The position numbers and the translations under genes are program-made. From Roseiarcus sp963779095 (lineage in GTDB: Bacteria > Pseudomonadota > Alphaproteobacteria > Rhizobiales > Beijerinckiaceae), in the NCBI GenBank assembly GCA_963779095.1, contig CAVZWU010000011.1, positions 496,001-560,000 on the forward strand: a stretch of DNA of 64,000 nucleotides, in the 5' to 3' direction. A model generated the notes under the pieces. That model was given only the letters and a program-made list of their open reading frames with translations. It ran no database searches and was not told the origin of the DNA. This document shows, piece by piece, positions 1 through 8,870 of this stretch (the stretch's first letter is position 1; each line of letters starts with the position of its first letter).

Positions 1-1671
1 GTCTCGCTCACCCTGGTGCCGATGCTGTGCGCCAAGCTTCTGCGTCCGCGGGGCCATGGCGGCGAGGCGAGCGGCGGCCGGTTCTTCCAGGCGCTGACCC
101 GTTTCTACGCCTCGACGCTGCGCGTCGCGCTCGATCATCAGGGCGTCATGCTGCTGATTGCGCTCGGCACGTTCCTGCTCACAGGCTACCTCTACGCGAC
201 GATCCCGAAAGGGTTCTTTCCGATCCAGGACACCGGCGTCATCCAGGGCGTGACGCAGGCGGCGGAATCGATTTCCTTCGACCAGATGGCCGACCATCAG
301 CAGGCGCTGGCCAAAGTGATCCTCGCCGATCCGGACGTCGAAAGCCTCAGCTCCTTCATCGGCGTCGACGGCTCGAACATCACGCTCAACTCCGGCCGCT
401 TCCTCATCAACCTGAAGCCGCATGCGGATCGCAAGGCGACCGCGAGCGAGATCATCCGGCGACTGCAAAAGGAGACCGCGAGCGTCCCCGGCATATCGCT
501 GTTCATGCAGCCGGTGCAGGATCTCTCGATCGACACCGCGGTCAGCGCGACCCAATATCAGTTCACGCTCGAGAACCAGGATCTCAAGACGCTGGAGACC
601 TGGACGCCCAAGGTGTTGCAGCGCTTGAGCCAGATTCCATCGATCGTCGACGTGGCGAGCGATCTGCAGCCGGACGGCCGCTCGGTGATGGTCGATCTCG
701 ACCGCGCCAATGCGGCGCGCTTCGGCATCACGCCCGCGATCGTCGACAATGCGCTCTACGACGCCTACGGCCAGCGCATCATCTCGACCATCTTCACCCA
801 GAGCAACCAGTACCGCGTCATCATCGACGTTGATCCAGCGATGGCGCGCTCGATGAAATCGCTCAATTCGCTCTACCTGCCGTCGGCGGCGACGACCACC
901 GGCCAGACGCCGCTGCCATCGGTCGCCAATTTCACCGTCAAGACCGCGCCGCTGCAGATCTCGCACCTGAAGCAGTTTCCGGTGACGACGATCTCGTTCA
1001 ACCTCGCGCCGGGCGCCTCCCTCGGCGCGGCGGTCGACGCGATCGGGCAGGCGCTCAAGGAGATCGACCTGCCGCCAAGCTTCGCGGTCAGCTTCCAGGG
1101 CGCGGCGCAGGCCTTCCAGTCAGCGCTGTCGAACGAGGTGCTCCTGCTCGCGGCGGCGATCGCGGCCATGTATATCGTGCTCGGCGTGCTCTACGAGAGC
1201 TTCATCCATCCGATCACGATCCTCACCACGCTGCCGTCCGCCGGCATCGGCGCGCTACTGACGCTGAACGCCGCCGGGGCCGGGCTCGACATCATCGGCG
1301 TGATCGGCATCGTGCTCTTGATCGGCATCGTCAAGAAGAATGCGATCATGATGATCGACTTCGCCCTCGACGCGCAGCGCGAGCAGGGGCTGCCGGCGCG
1401 CGAGGCGATCTATCAGGCCTGTCTCTTGCGCCTGCGTCCGATCCTGATGACGACGGTCGCGGCGATCTTCGGCGCGCTGCCCCTGATGCTGGGAACCGGC
1501 GTCGGCTCGGAGCTTCGCCGTCCGCTGGGGCTCGCGATTGTCGGCGGTCTCGCCTTCTCCCAGGTGCTGACGCTCTATACGACGCCGGTCATCTATCTCT
1601 TCTTCGAGCGGCTCGGGGAGCGTCTCGGCATGGGCGCGACCGGGGCAAGGTTCGCTACGGAAACGCCGTGA
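1..1671 (+). CDS. mdtB: RND multidrug efflux permease, MdtB-like (5' partial)
   Basis: C-terminal part of an inner-membrane proton-driven efflux pump subunit. The frame is open from base 1, so the start lies outside the window; about 556 residues are present, roughly half of a normal RND permease. The visible part begins in the middle transmembrane bundle, passes through the second periplasmic porter loop (DTGVIQGVTQAAESISF, then the IGVDGSN segment) and ends with the last membrane helices (LLIGIVKKNAIMMIDFAL). From memory of the E. coli proteins the porter loop follows MdtB rather than MdtC. The next gene overlaps its stop codon by 4 bp (GTGA) and is MdtC-like, so the two probably form the heteromeric MdtBC-type pump. 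Substrate cannot be read from sequence. Confidence 0.93.
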   Translation, partial: VSLTLVPMLCAKLLRPRGHGGEASGGRFFQALTRFYASTLRVALDHQGVMLLIALGTFLLTGYLYATIPKGFFPIQDTGVIQGVTQAAESISFDQMADHQQALAKVILADPDVESLSSFIGVDGSNITLNSGRFLINLKPHADRKATASEIIRRLQKETASVPGISLFMQPVQDLSIDTAVSATQYQFTLENQDLKTLETWTPKVLQRLSQIPSIVDVASDLQPDGRSVMVDLDRANAARFGITPAIVDNALYDAYGQRIISTIFTQSNQYRVIIDVDPAMARSMKSLNSLYLPSAATTTGQTPLPSVANFTVKTAPLQISHLKQFPVTTISFNLAPGASLGAAVDAIGQALKEIDLPPSFAVSFQGAAQAFQSALSNEVLLLAAAIAAMYIVLGVLYESFIHPITILTTLPSAGIGALLTLNAAGAGLDIIGVIGIVLLIGIVKKNAIMMIDFALDAQREQGLPAREAIYQACLLRLRPILMTTVAAIFGALPLMLGTGVGSELRRPLGLAIVGGLAFSQVLTLYTTPVIYLFFERLGERLGMGATGARFATETP

Positions 1672-4600
1672 ACAACCGCTTTTCCGAGCTCTTCATCCGC
1701 CGGCCGGTGGCGACGGCGCTGCTGACGATCGGCATCATCTTCGCCGGGCTCCTCGGCTATTCGCAATTGCCCGTCTCGCCGCTGCCGCAGGTCGACTTTC
1801 CGGTCATCTCGGTTCAGGCGAACATGCCGGGCGCGAGCCCAGACACCATGGCGTCCTCGGTCGCTGCGCCGCTCGAGCGCCATTTGGGCCAGATCGCCGA
1901 CGTCAACGAGATGACGTCGCAAAGCTCGCTCGGCACGACCCGCATCATCCTTCAATTCGGCCTCGATCGCGACATCGACGGCGCCGCCCGCGACGTGCAG
2001 GCGGCGATCAACGCCGCGCGGGTCGATCTGCCGACCAGCCTGCGCCAGAACCCGACCTACCATAAGGTCAATCCGGCCGACGCGCCGATCATGGTCATCG
2101 CCATGTCGTCGACCACCCACACGGCGGGACAGCTCTATGACCTCGCCTCCAACGTTCTTCAGCAGCGTCTGTCGCAGCTTCCCGGCATCGGCGAGGTCGA
2201 CATCTCCGGCGCGGCGCTGCCGGCGGTGCGCGTCGAGATCAACCCGAGCGCGATCTTCCACTATGGCATCGGGCTCGAGGACATCCGCGCCGCGCTCGCC
2301 TCCGCCAACGCCAACAGCCCCAAGGGCGCGATCGAGGACGACGACACCCACTATCAGATCTACGCCAACGATCAGGCGACCCACGCCGCGCAATATCGCG
2401 ATCTGGTGATCGCCTATCGCAATGGCGCGCCGATCAGGCTCAGCGATGTCGCGGACGTCGAGGACTCGGTCGAGGACCTTCGCAACGCCGGCCTCGTCAA
2501 CGGCAAGCCCGGCGTCGCGGTGATCCTGTCGCGCCAGCCCGGCGCAAACATCATTCAGGCGGTCGACGGCGTGAAAGCCGAGCTGCCGCGTCTCATCGCC
2601 TCGCTGCCGGGCGACATCGATCTCACGGTCGCCGTCGACCGGTCGAAGACCATCCGGCAATCGCTGCACGACACCGAAAAGACGCTGGTGATCGCGGTCC
2701 TTCTGGTCATTCTGGTGGTGTTCGCGTTCCTGCGCAGCGTGCGGGCGGCGGCGATCCCGAGCGTCGCGGTGCCGACCTCGATCATCGGCTCGTTCGGGGT
2801 GATGTATCTCCTCGGCTTCAGCCTCAACAACCTGTCCCTGATGGCGCTGACGATTTCGACCGGCTTCGTCGTCGACGACGCGATCGTGGTGCTCGAGAAC
2901 ATCTCGCGCTATCTCGAACAGGGCATGCCGCGGATGGAGGCCGCGATCCGCGGCGCGGGCGAAGTCGGCTTCACCGTCATTTCGATCACCCTTTCGCTGA
3001 TCGCGGTGTTCGCGCCGCTGCTCTTCTTCGGCGGCATCGTCGGGCGCCTGTTCACCGAATTCGCGCTGACGCTGACGGTCGCGGTGCTCATTTCAATGGT
3101 CGTCTCGCTGACCACGACGCCGATGATGTGCGCGCTGATCCTGCCGCGCGAGCGTGAGGTCCGGCACGGACGCCTCTATCGGGCGACGGAGCGCGTCTTC
3201 GATGCGATGCTCGCGTTTTATCGTTCGACGCTGCGCGTGGCGCTTCGTCACCCCGGCGCCGTGGCGTTGTCGCTCCTGGCCACGGTCGGGCTCAACTACT
3301 ACATGTTCCGCTACCACATGAGCTATGGCCTGTTCCCGGTGCAGGACACGGGCCTCATCATCGGCGGGATTCAGGGCGATCAGAGCATCTCCTTCCAGGC
3401 GATGAAGACCAAGTTCGAGCAATTGCAGACGATCGTCCAGGACGATCCCGCGGTCGACAGCGTGGTCGGCTTCACCGGCGGCCGGGCGACCAACAGCGGC
3501 TTCATCTATGTGTCGCTCAAGCCGTCCGACAAACGCGACCTCACCGCTGACGAGGTCGTGGCGCGGCTGCGCCCCAAGCTCGCCGAGGTTGCGGGGGCGC
3601 GGCTCTTCATGTTCGCCGTCTCGGACCTGAGAACCGGCGGCCGGCAGAGCAACTCGGCCTATCAGTACACCCTGCTCTCCGACGATCCCGAGACGCTCTA
3701 CGCCTGGGCGCCCAAGCTCACCCAGGCGCTGATGGGCAACGCGGTGGTCAAGGACGTGAACTCCGATCAGGAGATGGGCGGCCTTCAGACCAACCTCGAC
3801 ATCAACCGCGACACCGCCATGCAGCTCGGCCTCACCTTGAGCGCGATCGACAACACGCTCTACGACGCCTTCGGCCAGCGTCAGGTCTCGACCATCTACA
3901 ATGCCCTCAACCAGTATCACGTCGTCATGGAGGTCGCGCCGCGATACTGGCAGGATCCGCGGATGCTGAATCAGATCTATGTCTCGAAGTCGGGCGCCAA
4001 TCCGACGGGCGTACAACAGACCGGATTCGCGGCCGGCAATTACACATCCACGACCGGAACCCAGAGCACGGCGGCGACGATCGCGGCCGATTCGGCGCGC
4101 AATCTCGCAACCAATGCGATTGCCGCAAGCGGCCACGCGTCCGCCTCGACCGGCGCTGCGGTCTCGACCTCGGTCGAGACGATGGTTCCGCTCTCGGCCT
4201 TCGCCAAATTCTCGCCCGGCCACACGCCGCTCAGGGTCAACCATCAGGGCCAGTTCGCGGCGACGACGATCTCGTTCAACCTCGCGCCCGGCCGGTCACT
4301 GAGCGAAGCCAAGACCGAGATCGACAACGCCATTCAGCGCATCGACATGCCGTCCACTGTGCGGGGCGCGTTCGCCGGCACCGCGGCGACCTTTCAGCAG
4401 TCGCAATCGAGCATGCCGCTTCTGTTCGGGGCCGCGCTGGTGACGATCTATCTCGTGCTCGGCATTCTTTATGAGAGCCTGATCCACCCCCTGACCATCC
4501 TCTCGACCCTCTTCTCGGCCAGCGTCGGCGCAGCGCTGGCCCTGTGGGCGTCCGACACCCAGTTCACCGTCATCGCCGCGATCGGCGTCCTCCTGCTCAT

Positions 4601-4961
4601 CGGCATCGTGAAGAAGAACGCGATTCTGATGGTCGATTTCGCGCTTCAGGCGGAGCGCGAGGGGCGCGACACGCGCGAGGCGATCGAGGAGGCCTGCCTT
4701 TTGCGCTTCCGCCCGATCATGATGACCACCTTCGCCGCCCTGTTCGGCGCGCTGCCGCTGGCGTTTGGAACCGGCGAAGGCTCGGAATTGCGCCATCCGC
4801 TCGGCATCACCATCGTCGGCGGGCTCATCGTCAGCCAGGTTCTGACGCTGTACACGACCCCGGTCGTGTTTCTTTACCTCGACAATTTTGGCAAGTGGCT
4901 CAGGGGCCTCTGGCGCCGCTACTACCTGCGCGCCGGCCCCGCCCCGATGGGCGCGCGGTAG
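1668..4961 (+). CDS. mdtC: RND multidrug efflux permease, MdtC-like
   Basis: Full-length RND permease of 1097 residues, starting with GTG inside the stop codon of the upstream subunit, which implies translational coupling. The N-terminal helix region (FIRRPVATALLTIGIIF), the central GFVVDDAIVVLENI helix with the paired acidic residues used for proton translocation, and the C-terminal LLIGIVKKNAILMVDFAL helix are all present. The porter region FTGGRATNSGF and LRTGGRQSNSAYQYTLLSDD match MdtC. It is longer than usual (MdtC is about 1025 residues) because of a Ser/Thr/Ala-rich insert at about residues 765-845, in the periplasmic domain just before the conserved VPLSAFAKF segment. The membrane-fusion partner is presumably upstream of the window. 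It is convergent with the small gene that follows. Confidence 0.95.
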   Translation: MNNRFSELFIRRPVATALLTIGIIFAGLLGYSQLPVSPLPQVDFPVISVQANMPGASPDTMASSVAAPLERHLGQIADVNEMTSQSSLGTTRIILQFGLDRDIDGAARDVQAAINAARVDLPTSLRQNPTYHKVNPADAPIMVIAMSSTTHTAGQLYDLASNVLQQRLSQLPGIGEVDISGAALPAVRVEINPSAIFHYGIGLEDIRAALASANANSPKGAIEDDDTHYQIYANDQATHAAQYRDLVIAYRNGAPIRLSDVADVEDSVEDLRNAGLVNGKPGVAVILSRQPGANIIQAVDGVKAELPRLIASLPGDIDLTVAVDRSKTIRQSLHDTEKTLVIAVLLVILVVFAFLRSVRAAAIPSVAVPTSIIGSFGVMYLLGFSLNNLSLMALTISTGFVVDDAIVVLENISRYLEQGMPRMEAAIRGAGEVGFTVISITLSLIAVFAPLLFFGGIVGRLFTEFALTLTVAVLISMVVSLTTTPMMCALILPREREVRHGRLYRATERVFDAMLAFYRSTLRVALRHPGAVALSLLATVGLNYYMFRYHMSYGLFPVQDTGLIIGGIQGDQSISFQAMKTKFEQLQTIVQDDPAVDSVVGFTGGRATNSGFIYVSLKPSDKRDLTADEVVARLRPKLAEVAGARLFMFAVSDLRTGGRQSNSAYQYTLLSDDPETLYAWAPKLTQALMGNAVVKDVNSDQEMGGLQTNLDINRDTAMQLGLTLSAIDNTLYDAFGQRQVSTIYNALNQYHVVMEVAPRYWQDPRMLNQIYVSKSGANPTGVQQTGFAAGNYTSTTGTQSTAATIAADSARNLATNAIAASGHASASTGAAVSTSVETMVPLSAFAKFSPGHTPLRVNHQGQFAATTISFNLAPGRSLSEAKTEIDNAIQRIDMPSTVRGAFAGTAATFQQSQSSMPLLFGAALVTIYLVLGILYESLIHPLTILSTLFSASVGAALALWASDTQFTVIAAIGVLLLIGIVKKNAILMVDFALQAEREGRDTREAIEEACLLRFRPIMMTTFAALFGALPLAFGTGEGSELRHPLGITIVGGLIVSQVLTLYTTPVVFLYLDNFGKWLRGLWRRYYLRAGPAPMGAR

Positions 4962-4992
4962 AGGCAGGCCTAAGTCGATTGGACGCGACGGT

Positions 4993-5289
4993 TCAGGCTG
5001 CGGCCAAGCGCTCGAGTTCTCGCTCGAAGTCGAGGCGCAACTGCTTCGCTTCGGCCTCCGGCAACCAGTTCGCCATTTGCGGGAAAACGATCTGATACAT
5101 TCTGGTCGTACGCTTGTCCCAGGGCGGGAGAGACTGCGCAGCCCGCGCCTCTGCGAGAATCTTTTGCAGGCGAGCCCTCACTTCGTCGGGCTTTGCGAGG
5201 CCAACACCGCTGTTGCGCGGAGGTTCGTCGGCGAACAGGTCGCGCTGGGCCGGTCGAAAACCAAAGAGGTCGGATTGATGGTTATTCAT
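4993..5289 (-). CDS. Small hypothetical protein coupled to the restriction-modification gene
   Basis: Protein of 98 residues beginning MNNHQSDLFGF. I do not recognise a family. The N-terminal third is rich in Phe/Asp/Arg (DLFGFRPAQRDLFADEPPR) and the rest is predicted helical, with charged residues (VRARLQKILAEARAAQ and a C-terminal Leu/Glu/Arg helix). The ATG at 5289 lies inside the last codons of the upstream nuclease-methyltransferase gene, giving an 8-bp overlap in another frame. This argues for translational coupling and for a role with that enzyme, for example as an accessory or specificity-modulating subunit; that role is inference only. An in-frame ATG 18 bp further upstream is possible but would lengthen the overlap. 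Confidence 0.7.
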   Translation of the reverse strand: MNNHQSDLFGFRPAQRDLFADEPPRNSGVGLAKPDEVRARLQKILAEARAAQSLPPWDKRTTRMYQIVFPQMANWLPEAEAKQLRLDFERELERLAAA

Positions 5290-8200
5290 CAACAGCGGCG
5301 GGCTCACTCTCGCTCAGTCCGAGCGCTTCGCGACTCAAAGTCGCCGACAGCGCCTGCGCGAGAATCTGATCGGCGCGAGCGAAAAGGTCAATGAGCTCGG
5401 CGATCCTACCCACAACGTCTCGCATACTCGTGACGAGTGCATGATCCACGGGCAATCCTTGGCGGCCCTCGAGCCAACGGGACAGCACGCGATATCCGCT
5501 GACCTCGAAATCCCAGACGTCTGCGGCGATGCCGGACACGCGGCCCGTTCGGTTGCCGCAAAGGTAAATCTGGCCCTGGTTCCAATCGCTTGCGTGGAGG
5601 GCTTCGGTGGCCTCTGTCTCGACACGCGCGACGTCTCGAGTGAGGAAACGATCGCCCGGCGGACGCTCGAAAGTCTCGACCGCGCGGATCTCTTGCCCCA
5701 ACCCGATTGCATCGCGAAAGAGGGCAAAGTTGCTGGGAAAAGGGACGTGCGGAAAGACATCCTCCAGGTCCTCGGCAAAGCGCAATGTGTAGGACCTGGC
5801 GGACAGTAGGGCGAGAATTGCGTCGAAGGCGTCTTGCGCATCGACCTGCGTGCCGTAGTTTGCCGCGAGCCCTTCTAGGAGAGATGCAGAAACATTAAAC
5901 GGGCCGTGGCCAGGGCGGTGGTCCCGCAAAGGAAAGGCATAGCCGCCGTAACTGCCACGGAATGCGTGATAGTCGGGGAACAAGCAATAGCACCAAACCG
6001 CCGGTCCTTCGCCGGTCGCAAAAGGCAGGGCGTAAAGCGCCTTATTTTCTCTGCCCCAAGCCTCCTGCAATTTCGGGCGAGGTCGATCGATAAAGGAGTC
6101 GTCCTTATATAGAAAGCGCTGATCCAGTGGCCTATATGCGGCCTCCGCAATGCGTTCTGGATGAAAGCCTTTAGCCTTCGCATTGTTCCACGTTCTCATG
6201 GCGGTCTCATTGAATGCAGTTTGGGCCTCCGAGTCTGGTCCACGAATGTATTCGGCAATTCTCTGCTCCAATATGTTCCTTCGGGTAGCGTAGACAAAGT
6301 CGTCTCGCTTGGTTTGAAGGCCCGAGCGGTGGAAGACGAAGCACAAGGGCAGCGGCGGCCAGGCGACCGCTTGAAAGGGGCGAGGCCTGAAGGGCTCTAA
6401 CCCTCCGCGATCAATCTGAATCGCGCCCGGCCTTGTACCGGTATCCTGTCCTTCGAGAAGCCATTTCAACTTCGCCGACTTTGTGAAGATGTCCTCTTCC
6501 CACGAATCCGTGTAGGTCACATGCGTAAGCGCCCCAGCGCCAGAGCTACCGTCCGCGATCGCAAGCGTGATGGCGGTCCCTACCTGGATGTTGAAAACGC
6601 CTTGGTCGCCCGTGACGCCGGCGCGCTCGCCACGTCTAACATCGCCTCGCAGGTCGATGATCTCAATCCGGTCGAAGCGCTCTCTCAGCATCTCGCGAAG
6701 TCCGGCATACGGCTTCCCCGCGAGAAAGGTCCTGTTTGAAATGAAGGCCACTACGCCGCGCCGCGGCGCGCCTTCGCTCTCGAAGATTTTCCAGATCGCC
6801 CAGCGCCAGAACGCAATCGAGAGTTCGGGAAACGTGTTGAGCTGATTGCCCCAGCCAGCGTCGCGGACCGGCGCTTTGAGATCGTCCCACAGCTCGTTCA
6901 TCCAGTCGCCGACAAGCTCGCCAATCTCGCCGGCTTCCAAGCGCCTATAGGGCGGGTTTGCTATGATCGCGAGGATCGGCTGGCGCTGCTTGATCCGGTC
7001 GGCTTCGTGCCGCTCCGTCCGTATATTCTCGGCGACAAAGCCCAGTCTTCCCACCGGCGCGGCGGCTCCGGGCTCGGCCAGCGTGTCCGTAAGGAAAACG
7101 CCGATGCGCTGGTTGGCGCCCAACGCCCCGATGGAGTGACCCAATCGATAATGGGCGACAGCGTACGGCCCGACGAGAAGTTCGAAGCCAAATAGGCGCA
7201 AAGCCAGTGCGCGTAACGCGCCAGGGACCGCGCCGGGTCCGTCTTCAATCGATGCGCGAACGCGATCAATTACGGCCAGCAAGAATGTGCCAGTTCCACA
7301 TGCAGGATCGAGCAGGGTCACGGATTCGTCAATCAGTCCTGCCGTCCGGAGATTTTCACGCAACGCGCGATCCAGCGCGGCGACCATGTAGGTCACGACC
7401 TCGACGGGGGTGTAGTAGACGCCGTAGCGCTCTCTTGCGGCCGGGTCGAACACCTTTAGGAAATCCTCGTAGAAATAGAGGATCGGGTCCTTTTGTCCGG
7501 CCTCGCGCGCAAGAATTGCGGGATCGAAGCTGTTGACGGTATCAAGAATGACGTCGAAGCCAACGCCTACGTCGGTTACGATCTCTTCCTGGCTGAGCAC
7601 GCGAAGTGTTGTACGCATCAGCGCATGTTCGGCCGGCATATGCTGCCACGCATTCTTGTCCACCTCCCGATCCAACGCTTCCCGAACAAGTAGCAGTCCG
7701 AACGCGAGTGTCTGGGAGAAGGCGGCTGCGAATAGCGGATCGAAGCGCCCAGTGTTGTAACCTGCCGCCTGCGGATGCGCGTACAGCACTTCGCGGAATT
7801 CCTCGCGGACCACCTGAAGCGGAGCATTCGTCGCGCCGGTGGCATTGAGTTCATCAAGGCGGTCCGCGACGACGGCGCGGACGAGCCGCGCGGCATACGC
7901 CAGATTTGTTGCCAGGGCCTCAGCGTCCCTTGCCGGCGGGGGCTCGGCAAAAGCGAGCGGAGTCAGCGCGGCTATCAGCGAAGCCGGATCAACTTGTCGT
8001 ATCGCGCGCTCCGCGCGCGCATCTGTCGTCTCCAGATCGAGCGCGATCTTCGGAACGATCTCCAGAGGAGGACGGATTTGCTCGTCGCGCTTGAAAACGC
8101 GCAGGACCGAAAAGTTCGAAACAGCCCAAACGGGCAGTGATTTGAACCGCTCGAACTGCTTTTTGTCGTGAGCGTCGCGCCAGCGTGCTGGGTCATCCGG

Positions 8201-8452
8201 CTTCGTCGGCGCTTTCAACTCAACGAAAGCGCGAGGCGGCTGACCTGCGCGCGTGAGGGCAATATCCGGTCGGCCGACGCCCGGCGTCGCATACTCCGGG
8301 ACGACTACGAGAGAATTCGAGGATACGTGCGGGAGCACCGCTTCCAGCAAGCGCTGGAATTCTGGGGCGAGCGCCAGTTCCTCATTCGTCGGTCTCGCTC
8401 GACGTTGCTCGCGGATCCGCCGCGCATATTCAACCAGTATTTCGACGATCAT
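5282..8452 (-). CDS. Type IIG/ISP-like restriction endonuclease-adenine methyltransferase fusion
   Basis: Single-chain restriction-modification enzyme of about 1056 residues. An N-terminal PD-(D/E)xK nuclease is visible (D63 in GRPDIAL, E78 and K80 in FVELK). A helical spacer follows, then a gamma-class N6-adenine methyltransferase with YYTPVEVV near residue 346, SAM-binding DPACGTGTF at 382-390 and catalytic NPPY at 499-502. The long C-terminal region resembles the target-recognition part of type ISP enzymes. No helicase motifs lie between nuclease and methylase, so it is closer in layout to type IIG than to true LlaBIII-type ISP enzymes. I chose the start MIVEILVEYARRI at 8452. The same frame stays open for another 126 codons upstream, but that stretch is low-complexity and overlaps a dispersed repeat. 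The gene is followed by a small overlapping gene; the KAP NTPase lies upstream on the same strand. Confidence 0.88.
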   Translation of the reverse strand: MIVEILVEYARRIREQRRARPTNEELALAPEFQRLLEAVLPHVSSNSLVVVPEYATPGVGRPDIALTRAGQPPRAFVELKAPTKPDDPARWRDAHDKKQFERFKSLPVWAVSNFSVLRVFKRDEQIRPPLEIVPKIALDLETTDARAERAIRQVDPASLIAALTPLAFAEPPPARDAEALATNLAYAARLVRAVVADRLDELNATGATNAPLQVVREEFREVLYAHPQAAGYNTGRFDPLFAAAFSQTLAFGLLLVREALDREVDKNAWQHMPAEHALMRTTLRVLSQEEIVTDVGVGFDVILDTVNSFDPAILAREAGQKDPILYFYEDFLKVFDPAARERYGVYYTPVEVVTYMVAALDRALRENLRTAGLIDESVTLLDPACGTGTFLLAVIDRVRASIEDGPGAVPGALRALALRLFGFELLVGPYAVAHYRLGHSIGALGANQRIGVFLTDTLAEPGAAAPVGRLGFVAENIRTERHEADRIKQRQPILAIIANPPYRRLEAGEIGELVGDWMNELWDDLKAPVRDAGWGNQLNTFPELSIAFWRWAIWKIFESEGAPRRGVVAFISNRTFLAGKPYAGLREMLRERFDRIEIIDLRGDVRRGERAGVTGDQGVFNIQVGTAITLAIADGSSGAGALTHVTYTDSWEEDIFTKSAKLKWLLEGQDTGTRPGAIQIDRGGLEPFRPRPFQAVAWPPLPLCFVFHRSGLQTKRDDFVYATRRNILEQRIAEYIRGPDSEAQTAFNETAMRTWNNAKAKGFHPERIAEAAYRPLDQRFLYKDDSFIDRPRPKLQEAWGRENKALYALPFATGEGPAVWCYCLFPDYHAFRGSYGGYAFPLRDHRPGHGPFNVSASLLEGLAANYGTQVDAQDAFDAILALLSARSYTLRFAEDLEDVFPHVPFPSNFALFRDAIGLGQEIRAVETFERPPGDRFLTRDVARVETEATEALHASDWNQGQIYLCGNRTGRVSGIAADVWDFEVSGYRVLSRWLEGRQGLPVDHALVTSMRDVVGRIAELIDLFARADQILAQALSATLSREALGLSESEPAAVDE

Positions 8453-8552
8453 GTGCGCACTGTGGGCTGATTCGCGGGGGCCGAAAAGGCGCGCTCTTCC
8501 AGACCTGAGCGGTCCTGGGGCCGGGGCCGAGCCGCGAGCGGACGAATTTTCC

Positions 8553-8825
8553 TTGCCAAAATCAGAAACATACGCTATAAAGGTTCTGTTGGTCAGATCG
8601 ACGCCGCGCGGTTCAGGCCCGCCGGTGAGAAAGGAATGGAGGAACGGTTTGAGGCTTGTTGGCGCACAACCTGGAACGCGAGTTGAGGCGGCCGAAATTT
8701 TTTTGCTTTTTTCGCTCATAACCCTTTGAAAAGTCCCGATTCCGAAAAGTAAAAGAAAGCAAAAGAAAGGCCTTTTCGCTTTCTTTTCCCTTCTTTTTCT
8801 TTCTTCTACTTTCGTTCCAACTCGC
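8553..8825 (-). repeat. Dispersed hairpin-containing intergenic element, copy 1
   Basis: Shares GATTCCGAAAAGTAAAAGAA (8738-8757) and CATAACCCTTTGAAAAG (8717-8733) with copy 2 near 26.8 kb, a T/A-rich block, and a far end resembling TTCTGATTTTGGCAAG read on the minus strand. The gene-distal end is a purine/pyrimidine tract (AAAGAAAG repeats followed by CTTTCTTTT repeats) that can fold back on itself. On the minus strand it runs hairpin, conserved block, then the start of the restriction-modification gene about 100 bp later, so it forms that gene's leader region. Confidence 0.6.
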
Positions 8826-8870
8826 GCCATGGTTGCATCCAGCGCCTGATCGCGCGGCGGGGGCCGGGAG

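Noticed and set aside
8453..8830. N-terminal extension of the restriction-modification enzyme by 126 codons
   Set aside because: The stretch is low-complexity, overlaps a dispersed intergenic repeat, and the domain structure begins naturally at MIVEILVEYARRI.
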